A stretch of DNA of 64,000 nucleotides. It comes from Microbacterium sp. Bi121 (lineage in GTDB: Bacteria > Actinomycetota > Actinomycetes > Actinomycetales > Microbacteriaceae). Within the stretch, counting starts at the first letter, position 1. Every line of letters begins with the position of its first letter. Below are positions 17,228-26,078 of the stretch, piece by piece. The DNA lies in NCBI RefSeq assembly GCF_918698005.1, contig NZ_CAKKLJ010000007.1, forward strand, positions 62,001 to 126,000, written 5' to 3'. Position numbers and translations under genes: made by a program. Below the pieces are notes generated by a model, which saw only the letters and a program-made list of their open reading frames with translations, did no database searches and was not told the origin of the DNA.

Positions 17228-17680
17228 CTATTCCGGCTCGACTGCGATCGGGCGATTCTCGTAATAGGTCTGCAGGACGATCGTTGTTCGCGTGCGCACA
17301 TTGGCGACGGCGCGGATGGTGTTGACCAGCTCCTCCAGCGCCCGCGGAGACGCGACCCGCACGAACAGCATGTAGCTCGCCTCACCGGCGATGGAGTGAC
17401 ACGCCTCGATCTCGGCGAACTTCTCGAGGAGCTCCGGTGCGTCGTCTGGTTGCGCCGGGTCGAAGGGAGTGATCTCGATGAACGCCGACAAGGGCTTGCC
17501 CAGCGCCTCGGCGTCGAGAACCGGCCGGTACCCGGTGATCACGCCACGGGATTCCAGCCGTCGAAGCCGGGATTGCACGGCCGACGTCGACATCCCGACG
17601 GCGTCCGAGAGCTGAGCGAGCGTCGCCCGGGCGTCTCGGGAGATCTCGGCGATGATCCGGCGGTCGACAGCATCCTCCAT
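17228..17680 (-). CDS. Lrp/AsnC family transcriptional regulator
   Basis: 150 aa. The N-terminal helix-turn-helix (ATLAQLSDAVGMSTSAVQSR, residues about 18-37) is followed by the RAM effector domain that binds amino acids (SAFIEITP, AGEASYMLFVRV). It probably acts as an octamer-forming regulator of the divergent DUF6421 gene. ATG 17680 lacks an SD and has TATTAT 7 bases upstream, a probable leaderless start. A 41-bp dyad in the gap with the divergent gene fits an autoregulatory site. Confidence 0.92.
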   Translation of the reverse strand: MEDAVDRRIIAEISRDARATLAQLSDAVGMSTSAVQSRLRRLESRGVITGYRPVLDAEALGKPLSAFIEITPFDPAQPDDAPELLEKFAEIEACHSIAGEASYMLFVRVASPRALEELVNTIRAVANVRTRTTIVLQTYYENRPIAVEPE

Positions 17681-17685
17681 AGGTG

Positions 17686-17726
17686 GAATAATATCGGCAT
17701 ACTTACGCTTTCGCCGGATATTTTCC
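17686..17726. promoter_or_regulatory. Candidate Lrp/AsnC operator
   Basis: Imperfect AT-rich dyad GGAATAATATCGGC (17686-17699) versus the inverse GGAAAATATCCGGC, read from 17726. It covers the -10 box of the AsnC gene and lies between it and the divergent DUF6421 gene at 17752. Confidence 0.5.
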
Positions 17727-17751
17727 GCTGAGTCATCGATCGGAGGTCCCG

Positions 17752-19170
17752 ATGTCCACTCCTCTTCAGACCACTGCCATCATCGGCGAACCCGAGGTCG
17801 TCGAGGACGCAGCCCGCGCAGAGACCAGCGCAGCCTGGCGGATGCTGAAGGACGCGGCCATCGCGATCCGTGAACTGCAGGTGAAGGACGGATCGGTTCC
17901 GGATGCTGAAGCGCGCGACGCCGCGCAGCGACATGTCGCCGCGATCGTGGCCGGCATCCGCGCGCTCGCCCCGGCGTTCCCGCACGACGCCGGGTACCTC
18001 GCCGCGTCGGTGCGCGACTTCGAACGCTGGGCCGCGGAGGATTTCGGCATTCCGGACTTCCTCGACTCGCTCGTGGCCTTCCAGCCGCAGCAGCACCGCA
18101 TCGACGGCATCCGGCACCTCGTGGTTTTCCCGATGTACACCCAGAACGGGTCGCCCGACCGGCTGGTCGAGGCCCTCATCGTCGAGACGATCTGGCCCGA
18201 GTTCATCGCCGAGCTCGAGGCGGGCGACTACGGCAACAAGCTGTTCGTCTCGCTGCGGCTGATCGACTTCACCCCCGGCTACGACACGAACTCGGCCGTG
18301 CTGTTCCCCGAGACGGTCGCGATGCGCGAGATCCCGACGTTCACGTGGGGCGCGATCTTCCAGGACCGCGAGGCCGCCCGGTACCGCCGCGTCGTCCGCG
18401 CTGCATCCGAGATCACCAAGCTCGAGCTGCCCGACGACGCCGCGCGGATGCTCGACGACCAGGACCTCACCGAGAAGACGTTCGTGATGTGGGACATCAT
18501 CCACGACCGCACGCACATGCGCGGCGACCTGCCCTTCGACCCGTTCATGATCAAGCAGCGGATGCCGTTCTTCCTGTACTCGCTCGAAGAGCTGCGCTGC
18601 GACCTGACCGCTTTCAGGGAATCGGTCGCGATTCACCGCGCTCTCTCCGCACGCACCGACGAGCTCTCGCGTTCGGAGCAGGAGATGCTCGAGCACGCCG
18701 GGCTCGTGCAGTACGCCGTGATCTTCGACCGCATCTTCCGCTTCGCGATCACCGGTTCGCGCGTGCGCAACTACGACGGACTGGGCGGACAGCTGCTGTT
18801 CGCGTGGCTTCACCAGCACGGCGTGCTGCACTGGACCGACACCCGGCTCACCTTCGACTGGGACGGTGTGGCCGATGCCGTCATCGCCCTCGGCGAGAGC
18901 ATCGACGAGCTGTACTGGCGTTCCATCGACCGTCCGAAGACGGCGCACTGGCTGGCAGCCTACGAACTGGTGCGCAGCGTGCTGACGCCGAATCCGGCAT
19001 CCGCCTGGGCTCGCGGCCTGTCGGACGAGGTTCTCGCCGGAGCTCCGAAGGGCTACACGGACGCGGTGATGGACGACGAGTTCCCGCTCTCGATGTTCTT
19101 CGAGGCGCTGGAGAAGAAGATGCGACCGGTGATCGAGTCGACCTCGGGCATCCGTGGCACGGATGGCTGA
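17752..19170 (+). CDS. DUF6421 family protein
   Basis: 472 aa, soluble, no signal peptide. Conserved-looking blocks are DFLDSLVAFQPQ, VFPMYTQNGSPDRL, MWDIIHDRTHMRGDLPFDPF (about residues 243-262, a His/Asp cluster that could bind metal) and QRMPFFLYSLEELRCDL. I match it to DUF6421, which in actinobacteria accompanies an AsnC regulator and an SDR gene, as here. The chemistry is unknown. ATG 17752 has GGAGG 5 bases upstream. It is likely controlled by the divergent AsnC protein through the dyad between them. Confidence 0.75.
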   Translation: MSTPLQTTAIIGEPEVVEDAARAETSAAWRMLKDAAIAIRELQVKDGSVPDAEARDAAQRHVAAIVAGIRALAPAFPHDAGYLAASVRDFERWAAEDFGIPDFLDSLVAFQPQQHRIDGIRHLVVFPMYTQNGSPDRLVEALIVETIWPEFIAELEAGDYGNKLFVSLRLIDFTPGYDTNSAVLFPETVAMREIPTFTWGAIFQDREAARYRRVVRAASEITKLELPDDAARMLDDQDLTEKTFVMWDIIHDRTHMRGDLPFDPFMIKQRMPFFLYSLEELRCDLTAFRESVAIHRALSARTDELSRSEQEMLEHAGLVQYAVIFDRIFRFAITGSRVRNYDGLGGQLLFAWLHQHGVLHWTDTRLTFDWDGVADAVIALGESIDELYWRSIDRPKTAHWLAAYELVRSVLTPNPASAWARGLSDEVLAGAPKGYTDAVMDDEFPLSMFFEALEKKMRPVIESTSGIRGTDG

Positions 19171-19203
19171 CTCGGCCGAGCGCTCTGAAGCATCGGGCGC
19201 GTG

Positions 19204-19845
19204 ATGACTGCTGAGGGACGCACGATCGTGCTCGCCGGGGGAACGAGCGCGGCAGGGATAGCGATCACGCGGGCACTGGTGGATGCCGGTGCCCGCGTGA
19301 TCGCGACCGGCCGGTCTGCGGCCGGCCTCGGAGCCGCGCGGGATGCCGGTGCTGAGACGCACATGGCGGATGCGACCTCGCTCAAAGACATGAACAGGCT
19401 TGCTGGGGCGCTCGAGGACGTCGACGCGGTGATTCCGCTGGTCGGCGGCTGGCGCGGGGGCGGCGGACTCATCGGACAATCCGATGATGACTTCGCCGCC
19501 CTCCTGCCGGCGCTTGAGGCCGTCCGTGCGACGTCGCGCGCGTTCGACGCGCTGTTGCAGGCGTCGGATGCCGGACGCTTCGCGATCGTGTCATCAACGG
19601 CGGTCGCCCGCCCCCTCGCCGGGGGCGCGAACTACGCGGCGGTGAAGGCTGCGAGTGAAGCGTGGGCGCGCGCCGTCGCGCACGGGTTCGCGAAGCACGC
19701 TCGGGATGCCGGCGAGCCGCTGCGTGCGGCATCCGTCATCTTCCGAGCCAAGGCGCTTGAGCCGGATGCTCTTGCAACGGCCGTTGTCCGGCTATGGGAT
19801 GCCGCGGCGGACGAGCTGAACGATCGCGTGATCGAACTGGGCTGA
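19204..19845 (+). CDS. SDR family oxidoreductase
   Basis: 213 aa. The NAD(P) site is VLAGGTSAAG (an AGG-T-xxG variant of the TGxxxGxG motif), with SSTAVARP and the YAAVKAA pair as catalytic Tyr/Lys (NYAAVKAASEAW). It is a short classical SDR of unknown substrate. The ATG at 19204 follows a GTG at 19201 that could also start. It lies 33 bases after the DUF6421 gene on the same strand, and the two may act together. Convergent with the MFS gene. Confidence 0.85.
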   Translation: MTAEGRTIVLAGGTSAAGIAITRALVDAGARVIATGRSAAGLGAARDAGAETHMADATSLKDMNRLAGALEDVDAVIPLVGGWRGGGGLIGQSDDDFAALLPALEAVRATSRAFDALLQASDAGRFAIVSSTAVARPLAGGANYAAVKAASEAWARAVAHGFAKHARDAGEPLRAASVIFRAKALEPDALATAVVRLWDAAADELNDRVIELG

Positions 19846-19854
19846 AGCCGAACG

Positions 19855-21246
19855 TCAGTCGCGCCGCTCCGGCGGGACGCCGGGGACGACCGGCGGAGCA
19901 TCCGCGGTATCGGGTCCGTCCGGGATCTGCTGCTCGGGTGCGTTCTCGTAGAGCAGCGTGAGCTTGCGGTAGGAACGGGTGAAGAACGCCAGACCGGCGG
20001 CGACGACCATGATGAGCCCGGCGAACAGGCAGACCAGGGCGATCCCGCGCGCATCTCCCTCGCCGAGCAGCCAGCCCCACCGCTGTCGACCGGCCGAGCT
20101 GTCCATGTACGGGATGATGAGGAACTCGGCGATCGGGGCGATGAGGAACGCCGTGACCGGAGCCGCACTCGCCTCGACCGCTGCCGCTGTGCCGAACACG
20201 CGCCCCTGCCTCTGGAAGGGCACCACCTTCTGGATCACGGTCTGCTCCGCCGCCTCGACCGGCGGCACGAGCATCATGTAGAACCACATGCCGACGACGT
20301 AGAGCGGCCACCACTCGCGCAGCATGAACACCCCGCCGAGCAGCCCCATCGCGATCACGACGAGCAGCATCGTGCGCACCGGCCGCTTACCGAGCCCGAA
20401 CTTGGCCACCAGCGCGCCGCCGATGAGGAAGCCGGTCGATGCGAACGCCAGGGCGATCCCCCACAGTTGAGCGTTGAACAGCGTCAGCCCGTACGGGTCC
20501 ATCAGCGCCATGTAGACGCCGCCGATGAGGTTGTTGAACGTCGAGAAGATGATCAGGGCGAACAGGCCGGGCGCCATCCGGATCGCCTGCACACTGCCGC
20601 GGAAGTCGAGGGCGCCGGAAGAGTTCGGGTCTGGGACGGGCTCCGCCTCGGGAATCCGGATGAACAGCAGATGCACGAAGGTCACGCCCATGAAGAAGAT
20701 GGCGATGACCAGGGTCCATCCCATGCCGAGGAAGCCGATCGACAGCCCGGAGAACACGCTCGTCACCAGGAACGCGATTCCCTGCACCGTTCCGACCAGG
20801 CCGTTCGCGTTGGCCCTCTTCTCCTCATCGATCAACAGGGTCACCGTCGTCGACAGCGCGATGTTGCGCAACTGCTCGATCACACCTCCGAGCAGGATGA
20901 TGCCGGCGAACACCCAGAACCACGGCGCCCCGAGGTCGAGCAATTGCGCCTCGGTGAAGAACAGATACAGCACGCCCGCGGCGCCGAAGGCGACGGCCGA
21001 GACGACGCTCGAGAGCAGCATGACGGCGTGTTTGCGGTGCCGGTCGACGACGGTACCGAACACCATCGCGAACAGCGCGACGAAGAGCATGTAGGCCCCG
21101 CCGATGATGCCCGTTGCAAGCACCGACTGCGTCTCGATGTACACCCAGAATGTCAGCGCGAACCACAGGAAGCTCGTCGTCACATTGGCGATGAGCGTGT
21201 TGACCAGGACGCCTGCGAACGCCCGCCGAGCCGCGGTTCGGTCCAT
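19855..21246 (-). CDS. MFS efflux transporter
   Basis: 463 aa with about twelve membrane spans and the loop 2-3 motif FGTVVDRHRKH (variant of GxxxDRxGRR). It is like MFS_3/macrolide-efflux type exporters; the tail is acidic and Pro rich. The start ATG 21246 is the first position compatible with the family; in-frame ATGs at 21261 and 21276 are alternatives and none has an SD. It shares a 70-bp gap with the divergent threonine aldolase gene. Within 20041-21360 I found no copy of the heptamer that is so frequent elsewhere in the window. Confidence 0.85.
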   Translation of the reverse strand: MDRTAARRAFAGVLVNTLIANVTTSFLWFALTFWVYIETQSVLATGIIGGAYMLFVALFAMVFGTVVDRHRKHAVMLLSSVVSAVAFGAAGVLYLFFTEAQLLDLGAPWFWVFAGIILLGGVIEQLRNIALSTTVTLLIDEEKRANANGLVGTVQGIAFLVTSVFSGLSIGFLGMGWTLVIAIFFMGVTFVHLLFIRIPEAEPVPDPNSSGALDFRGSVQAIRMAPGLFALIIFSTFNNLIGGVYMALMDPYGLTLFNAQLWGIALAFASTGFLIGGALVAKFGLGKRPVRTMLLVVIAMGLLGGVFMLREWWPLYVVGMWFYMMLVPPVEAAEQTVIQKVVPFQRQGRVFGTAAAVEASAAPVTAFLIAPIAEFLIIPYMDSSAGRQRWGWLLGEGDARGIALVCLFAGLIMVVAAGLAFFTRSYRKLTLLYENAPEQQIPDGPDTADAPPVVPGVPPERRD

Positions 21247-21316
21247 GCGGAAAACACTAATCATGGGGACGGACATTGCACAGAGCCAACGGAAACTTCG
21301 CAAGTAGGCTTGTGCG

Positions 21317-22396
21317 GTGAGCACTCTGCATGATCCACTCCATGACCCTGAGATCCGGGGATTCGCGTCGGACAACTACTCCGGCATCCACCCCGAAGTC
21401 CTCGCGGCGATCGCGGCGGCGAATGAGGGCCACCAGATCGCCTACGGCGAGGACCAGTACACCGAGCGGCTGCAGGAGGTCTTCCGCAGCCACTTCGGCG
21501 ACGGCATCCAGGCTTTCCCGGTCTTCAACGGCACCGGCGCGAACGTCGTCGGCCTGCAGTCGATGCTCCCGCGCTGGGGCGCGGTGATCGCGGCATCCAC
21601 CGCCCACATCAACGTCGACGAGGGCGGCGCTCCCGAGCGCATGGGCGGCATGAAGCTGCTCACCGTCCCGACGGATGACGGCAAGCTCACCCCCGAGCTC
21701 GTCGACCGCGAGGCCTGGGGCTGGGGCGACGAGCACCGCGCGCAGCCGCTGGTCGTCTCGATCACGCAGTCCACCGAGCTCGGCACGCTGTACACCCCCG
21801 ATGAGATCCGCGCCCTCGCGGACCACGCGCACGAGCGCGGCATGCGCCTGCACATGGACGGCTCACGCATCTCGAACGCCGCAGCCGCGCTCGATCTGCC
21901 GTTCGCCGCCTTCACCCGCGATGCCGGCGTCGACGTGCTGAGCTTCGGCGGCACCAAGAACGGCGCCATGCTCGGGGAGGCGATCGTGGTGGTGAACCCC
22001 GAGGCGTCCGACGGTCTCATCTACAGCCGCAAATACTCGATGCAGCTGGCCTCCAAGATGCGCTTCGTCTCGGCTCAGCTCATCGCACTGCTCGAAGGCG
22101 ACCTGTGGAAGCGCAACGCCTCGCACTCGAACGCGATGGCCGCGCGCCTGAGGGCCGGCATCGAGGCGGGGATCGCCGACGGCACGATCCGCGGCGTCGA
22201 GTTCACCCAGCCCACCCAGGTCAACGGCGTCTTCGCGACGCTGCCCGAGGGCATCGCCGACCAGCTGCGCGACGTGTTCCGCTTCTACGACTGGGATGCC
22301 GCGCGGCGCGAAGTCCGCTGGATGTGCAGCTTCGATACGCAGGAGTCCGACGTCGACGCGTTCATCGCCGCGCTGGGACGCCTGACGACCGCCTGA
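21317..22396 (+). CDS. Low-specificity L-threonine aldolase family protein
   Basis: 359 aa, PLP enzyme of the beta-eliminating lyase fold. SDNYSGIHPEVL at the N-terminus and LSFGGTKNGAMLGEA, whose Lys (near residue 214) should bind PLP, are typical; MDGSRISNAAAAL holds the Asp-Arg pair. It cleaves threonine or related beta-hydroxy amino acids to glycine and an aldehyde. GTG 21317 has TAGGCT 6 bases upstream and no SD, so it is probably leaderless. A nested palindrome follows the stop. Confidence 0.9.
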   Translation: MSTLHDPLHDPEIRGFASDNYSGIHPEVLAAIAAANEGHQIAYGEDQYTERLQEVFRSHFGDGIQAFPVFNGTGANVVGLQSMLPRWGAVIAASTAHINVDEGGAPERMGGMKLLTVPTDDGKLTPELVDREAWGWGDEHRAQPLVVSITQSTELGTLYTPDEIRALADHAHERGMRLHMDGSRISNAAAALDLPFAAFTRDAGVDVLSFGGTKNGAMLGEAIVVVNPEASDGLIYSRKYSMQLASKMRFVSAQLIALLEGDLWKRNASHSNAMAARLRAGIEAGIADGTIRGVEFTQPTQVNGVFATLPEGIADQLRDVFRFYDWDAARREVRWMCSFDTQESDVDAFIAALGRLTTA

Positions 22397-22404
22397 AGGC
22401 GCGC

Positions 22405-22480
22405 GAGACCCCGTCTTGTCTCCGAGGCCCCGTCGTAATCTCGGATCTACGACGGGGCCTCGAGCGTAAGACGGGGTCTC
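22405..22480. repeat. Nested palindrome at a convergent junction
   Basis: Outer arms GAGACCCCGTCTT (22405-22417) and AAGACGGGGTCTC (22468-22480) enclose inner arms GAGGCCCCGTCGTA (22424-22437) and TACGACGGGGCCTC (22448-22461). All arms are perfect, and the outer and inner words are themselves near copies. It lies between two convergent stops (22396 and 22494), so a terminator role is likely. The 4-copy design repeats at 59196-59272 with another word. Confidence 0.85.
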
Positions 22481-22493
22481 GGCGGGAAGGTGC

Positions 22494-23093
22494 TCAGCGC
22501 AGCAGGCCGAGGCTGGCGAGCGCGGTGCGGATCAGCGCGCCCCGTCCGCCTTCCATCTCGTCGGAGACGGCATCCGATGCCGCTTCCTCCGGCGAGAACC
22601 AGGTGACCTCGAGGGCGTCCTGACGCGGCTCGCACGTTCCGGTGACAGGCACGACGAACGCGAGCGACACCGCATGCTGCCGGTCGTCGTGATACGCGCT
22701 GACACCGGGAAGCGGGAAGTACTCGGCAACGGTGAACGGCACCGGCTGCGGAGGCAGGAGCGGAAAGGCCATCGGGCCGAGGTCGTTCTCGATGTGCCGG
22801 AACAGCGCGTCGCGCACGGTCTCACCGAACCGCACGCGTCCGGACACGATCGTGCGAGTCATCTCACCCAGCGGCGTCGAACGCAGCAGGATGCCGAACT
22901 CGGTGACCTGACCAGTGCCATCCGTGCGCACGGGGATGGCCTCGACGTACAGCATGGGCAGACGACGCCTAGCCTCGGCGAGCTCGAACTCGCTCAGCCA
23001 GGCCGGATTGTTCGCGTCGGAGGGCAGCTCGCTGTACTGCGAGAGATCGTCGCTCTCGCCGTCAGGGTCTGGATCTGGTGTGCGCACCGCCAT
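22494..23093 (-). CDS. NUDIX hydrolase-like protein (DUF4916 type)
   Basis: 199 aa. The NUDIX fold is recognisable, but the NUDIX box is degraded: GRVRFGETVRDALFRHIENDLG has RH in place of RE and lacks the paired EE that hold the metal. Catalysis is therefore doubtful; actinobacterial DUF4916 proteins have the same change. An acidic N-terminal 35 residues precede the domain. ATG 23093. It is divergent from the carboxylesterase gene across 44 bp. Confidence 0.8.
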   Translation of the reverse strand: MAVRTPDPDPDGESDDLSQYSELPSDANNPAWLSEFELAEARRRLPMLYVEAIPVRTDGTGQVTEFGILLRSTPLGEMTRTIVSGRVRFGETVRDALFRHIENDLGPMAFPLLPPQPVPFTVAEYFPLPGVSAYHDDRQHAVSLAFVVPVTGTCEPRQDALEVTWFSPEEAASDAVSDEMEGGRGALIRTALASLGLLR

Positions 23094-23137
23094 GATCCAT
23101 TTCTACCAGTGTCGGTGCGCGCTGGCAGGATGGCTGT

Positions 23138-23791
23138 GTGAGCGACCTCCTGAATATCGATGCGGATGCCACTCGCTGGGCGCCCGCGCGCCGTGACGGC
23201 CTGCCGCTTCTCGTGATGCTGCACGGCTACGGCTCGGACGAGAACGACCTCTTCGCGCTGCGACCGTTCCTGCCCGAGGGGATCGCCGTGGCATCCGTGG
23301 CCGCGCCCCTCACCCCGCCGTGGCCGTCACCGGGTCGCTCCTGGTACCCGATCGAGGGGTTGGAGAGCCGCAGTTCCGAGGGGACGACCGCGGCGGCCGA
23401 AGCTCTGCTGCGTTGGCTGGACGCCGAGGCGGCCGATGTCCCGAAGGTCGCGCTGCTCGGCTTCTCGCAGGGCGCTGCCGTGTCGTTGCAGGCCATGCGT
23501 TTGGATGCCGCCCGCTTCGGCGCGATCGTCGCCCTGAGCGGCTACGCGACGCCCGGCGATCTTCCCGACGACGAGGGGCTGCGCGCGTCGAAGCCTCGGG
23601 TGTTCTGGGGCCGAGGCACCAACGACGACGTCATCCCCCAGCCGCTGATCGATCACACAGCGCAGTGGCTTCCCGACCACTCCGATCTCACCGGGCGGGT
23701 CTATCCCGGCCTGACGCACAGCGTCTCCGAGGACGAGCTGCTGGATGTGCGGGTCTTCCTGGAGAAGTGGCTGGACGACTCAGCGGACTGA
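23138..23791 (+). CDS. Phospholipase/carboxylesterase family hydrolase
   Basis: 217 aa alpha/beta hydrolase. MLHGYGSDEND forms the oxyanion-hole region, GFSQGAA (residue about 111 Ser) the nucleophile, and GTNDDVIP with the final GLTHSVSED supplies Asp and His. It matches the Abhydrolase_2 family that cleaves short-chain esters or lysophospholipids. Cytoplasmic. GTG 23138 has CAGGAT 6 bases upstream and only a weak SD. The last 12 bases overlap the convergent small membrane protein gene. Confidence 0.88.
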   Translation: MSDLLNIDADATRWAPARRDGLPLLVMLHGYGSDENDLFALRPFLPEGIAVASVAAPLTPPWPSPGRSWYPIEGLESRSSEGTTAAAEALLRWLDAEAADVPKVALLGFSQGAAVSLQAMRLDAARFGAIVALSGYATPGDLPDDEGLRASKPRVFWGRGTNDDVIPQPLIDHTAQWLPDHSDLTGRVYPGLTHSVSEDELLDVRVFLEKWLDDSAD

Positions 23792-24091
23792 GCCGCCGTC
23801 CCGGTCATCGGTGTCCGGATCGATGTCCGACCCGCTTGCCCCAGAGGCTTCGTCATCGAAGGTCGGGTCCGCCGCGACGTCGTCTGCCGTGTCGTCAGGC
23901 CGCTGACGGCGACCCGCTGCGCCGAACGCCAGCGCGAAGGCGATGCCGATGGCAATGCCGATCGCGATGCCCAGGCCCATGTTGTCGAGTGCGGAGCCCA
24001 TCGCGACGCCGACGCCCATGCCGAGGGCGATGCCGATTCCCCAGCTCGCGCGCTGGCGGGCCTCGCCGGTGCTCATGTCCCTGTCAGCCAT
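23780..24091 (-). CDS. Small glycine-zipper membrane protein
   Basis: 103 aa, not recognised as a named family. Residues about 16-60 are almost wholly Gly, Ala, Ile, Val and Met with GxxxG repeats (GIGIALGMGVGVAMGS, GIAIGIAIGIAFA), i.e. two packed membrane helices; the tail is strongly acidic and disordered. Such proteins are common next to hydrolases in actinobacteria, with no known activity. ATG 24091. Its 3' end overlaps the convergent hydrolase by 12 bases. Confidence 0.6.
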   Translation of the reverse strand: MADRDMSTGEARQRASWGIGIALGMGVGVAMGSALDNMGLGIAIGIAIGIAFALAFGAAGRRQRPDDTADDVAADPTFDDEASGASGSDIDPDTDDRDGGSVR

Positions 24092-24161
24092 CCTTCAACG
24101 GTACGCGCGGGAGGTCGGGGCGGCATCCCTCTCACGACGGACAGCGCAACACGCCCGACGG

Positions 24162-24371
24162 TTGCGCAGTGCGACACGCCCGGGTAGCATCGACGAGTCC
24201 TGTCCGCCGTGTTTGGAAGTTCATTGATCTGAGTCGTCGCCTCCGCGCCCATCTTTCCGCGCGCTGACACGACCATTCCTCACGGCCTCGCCCGGCCGAT
24301 CCGGCGCTCGCTCCGACGCGCCCCGGCCGGCTGCCGGTGTCAGTGCATTCGCACACCCCGGAGACAGACTC
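24162..24371 (+). promoter_or_regulatory. Promoter and long leader of the ABC-F gene, possible attenuator
   Basis: TTGCGC (24162-24167), 17 bases, TAGCAT (24185-24190) predict a start near 24197 and a leader of about 175 bases. The leader holds CTGACAC (near 24264) and its inverse GTGTCAG (near 24337), which could form a long-range stem around CCGGCC-rich segments. A short frame ending at 24267 reads LSRRLRAHLSAR, including the R-L-R type motif at which macrolides stall ribosomes, but it has only ATT or CTG as start codons. Antibiotic-controlled attenuation is a hypothesis. Confidence 0.4.
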
Positions 24372-26078
24372 ATGCACGCACCAACCACACACTCATCGGT
24401 CACCCTCGACCGCATCACCCTGACCTGGGCCGACGGCCAGACGGCACTCGACGACGTCACCGGTTCGTTCAGCGCCGGCAGGACAGGACTCGTAGGACGC
24501 AACGGGTCAGGCAAGTCGACGCTGCTGCGCCTCATCGCCGGCGACCTCGAGCCGACCTCCGGCGCGATCGTCACGGCAGGCGACGTGGCGTACCTGCCGC
24601 AGCGCCTGACGCTCGACACGGATCGACGGGTCGCCGAGCTCCTCGGCATCGCCGCGCCGTTGGACGCCGTCCGTTCGATCGCCTCCGGCGACGTCGACCC
24701 GGCGCACTTCGATGCCGTCGGCGACGACTGGGACATCGAGGCGCGCGCCGAAGTGGCCCTCGCCGACGCAGGCCTTGACCCGTCGTTCCTCGACAGGAGC
24801 GTCGGAGAGCTGTCGGGCGGCGAGGCCGTGCTCGTCGCCATCGCCGGCATCCGCCTGCGCCGCGCGCCCATCACGCTGCTCGACGAGCCGACCAACAATC
24901 TCGACCGCGAGGCGCGAGCCAAGCTCGCCGCGATGGTGCACGCCTGGAAGGGCACACTCATCGTGGTCAGCCACGATGTCGCGCTGCTCGAGCTGATGGA
25001 TGACACGGCCGAGTTGTACGCACACACCCTCAGCGTGTTCGGCGGGCCGTACTCGGAATGGCGCGCCTGGCTGGAGGCCGAGCAGAACGCCGCGCGTCAG
25101 GCAGAGCGCGATGCCAAGCAGAGCCTCAAGAAGGAGAAGCGTCAGCGGATCGAGGCCGAGACGAAGCTCGCGGGTCGCGCTCGTGTCGCCAACAAGGCCT
25201 TCGTGGAGAAGCGCGTGCCCAAGATCATCGCGAACGGGCGGAAGATGGCCGCGCAGGTGTCGTCCGGCAGGCTGCGCACGGAGGTCGCCGAGAAGGAGAG
25301 CATCGCCCGCGAGGCTCTCGACGCGGCCGGGCATCGCGTCCGCGGGGATGCCTCGATGAAGATCGAGCTGCCGGATCCCGATGTGGCCAGGAGCCGACGC
25401 ATCGCGACCATCAGTGACGCCGAGCGGTCCTGGGTGGTCCAGGGGCCCGAGCGCGTCGCCATCGTCGGTGCCAACGGCGTCGGAAAGACGACGCTGCTGC
25501 AGCGGCTGGTGGCATCCGGCACCCCGCATAACTCCGGAGTTTCTTCGCAGATCCGCGCCGATTCGGCCGCGGAGCGCGCCGAACAGCAGATTCTCCGGAG
25601 TTATGCGGCTGAGACGGATCCGCCGACCGTCGACGCGCACGCCCACACCGACCGCATCGGGTATCTGCCGCAGCGGATCGACGGACTCGACGATTCGCGT
25701 TCGGTGATCGAGAACGTGGCACTGGCGGCACCGGAGATTCCCGAGAAGGAGCTGCGCAACCGCCTCGCCCGCTTCCTCATCCGCGGGAACACGACGGATC
25801 GCGCGGTGAGCACGCTGTCGGGCGGTGAACGCTTCCGGACGGCTCTGGCGACGCTGCTGCTCGCCGACCCGGCCCCGCACCTCGTCGTCCTCGACGAACC
25901 GACGAACAACCTCGACCTCGACACGGTCGATCAGGTCGTCGAGGCGCTGCGCGCCTACCGGGGCGCGGTGCTCATCGTCAGCCACGACGACGCGTTCCTC
26001 GCCCGACTCGATCTCGATCTGATCCTCGAGATCGAGGCCGATGGACGGTTGACCGAGGTCGCCGCGCTGACTACTTAG
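24372..26078 (+). CDS. ABC-F type ATP-binding protein
   Basis: 568 aa with two ABC domains and no membrane part. NBD1: Walker A GRNGSGKST, signature LSGGEA, Walker B LLDEPTNNLD. A Lys/Arg-rich linker (residues about 220-320) joins NBD2: Walker A GANGVGKTT, LSGGERFR, VVLDEPTNNLDL. ABC-F proteins act on ribosomes, some giving resistance to ribosome-targeting antibiotics. An extra segment of roughly 35 residues (about 385-420, starting TPHNSGVSS) splits Walker A from the Q-loop of NBD2 and coincides with an 85-bp palindromic element. Start ATG 24372; the stop overlaps the converging DUF6157 gene. Confidence 0.92.
   Translation: MHAPTTHSSVTLDRITLTWADGQTALDDVTGSFSAGRTGLVGRNGSGKSTLLRLIAGDLEPTSGAIVTAGDVAYLPQRLTLDTDRRVAELLGIAAPLDAVRSIASGDVDPAHFDAVGDDWDIEARAEVALADAGLDPSFLDRSVGELSGGEAVLVAIAGIRLRRAPITLLDEPTNNLDREARAKLAAMVHAWKGTLIVVSHDVALLELMDDTAELYAHTLSVFGGPYSEWRAWLEAEQNAARQAERDAKQSLKKEKRQRIEAETKLAGRARVANKAFVEKRVPKIIANGRKMAAQVSSGRLRTEVAEKESIAREALDAAGHRVRGDASMKIELPDPDVARSRRIATISDAERSWVVQGPERVAIVGANGVGKTTLLQRLVASGTPHNSGVSSQIRADSAAERAEQQILRSYAAETDPPTVDAHAHTDRIGYLPQRIDGLDDSRSVIENVALAAPEIPEKELRNRLARFLIRGNTTDRAVSTLSGGERFRTALATLLLADPAPHLVVLDEPTNNLDLDTVDQVVEALRAYRGAVLIVSHDDAFLARLDLDLILEIEADGRLTEVAALTT
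25524..25608. repeat. In-frame palindromic element, copy 1
   Basis: Perfect 16-bp arms CCGCATAACTCCGGAG (25524-25539) and CTCCGGAGTTATGCGG (25593-25608) bound an 85-bp unit inside the ABC-F gene. It is translated in frame; the left arm encodes HNSGV. A related 86-bp unit with the same core lies at 62885-62970 inside an unrelated gene. No transposase is encoded in it. Confidence 0.85.

Noticed and set aside
24209..24232. GTG-initiated 7-codon frame in the ABC-F leader
   Set aside because: No SD and no conserved content. I mention only the R-L-R frame as a weak hypothesis.
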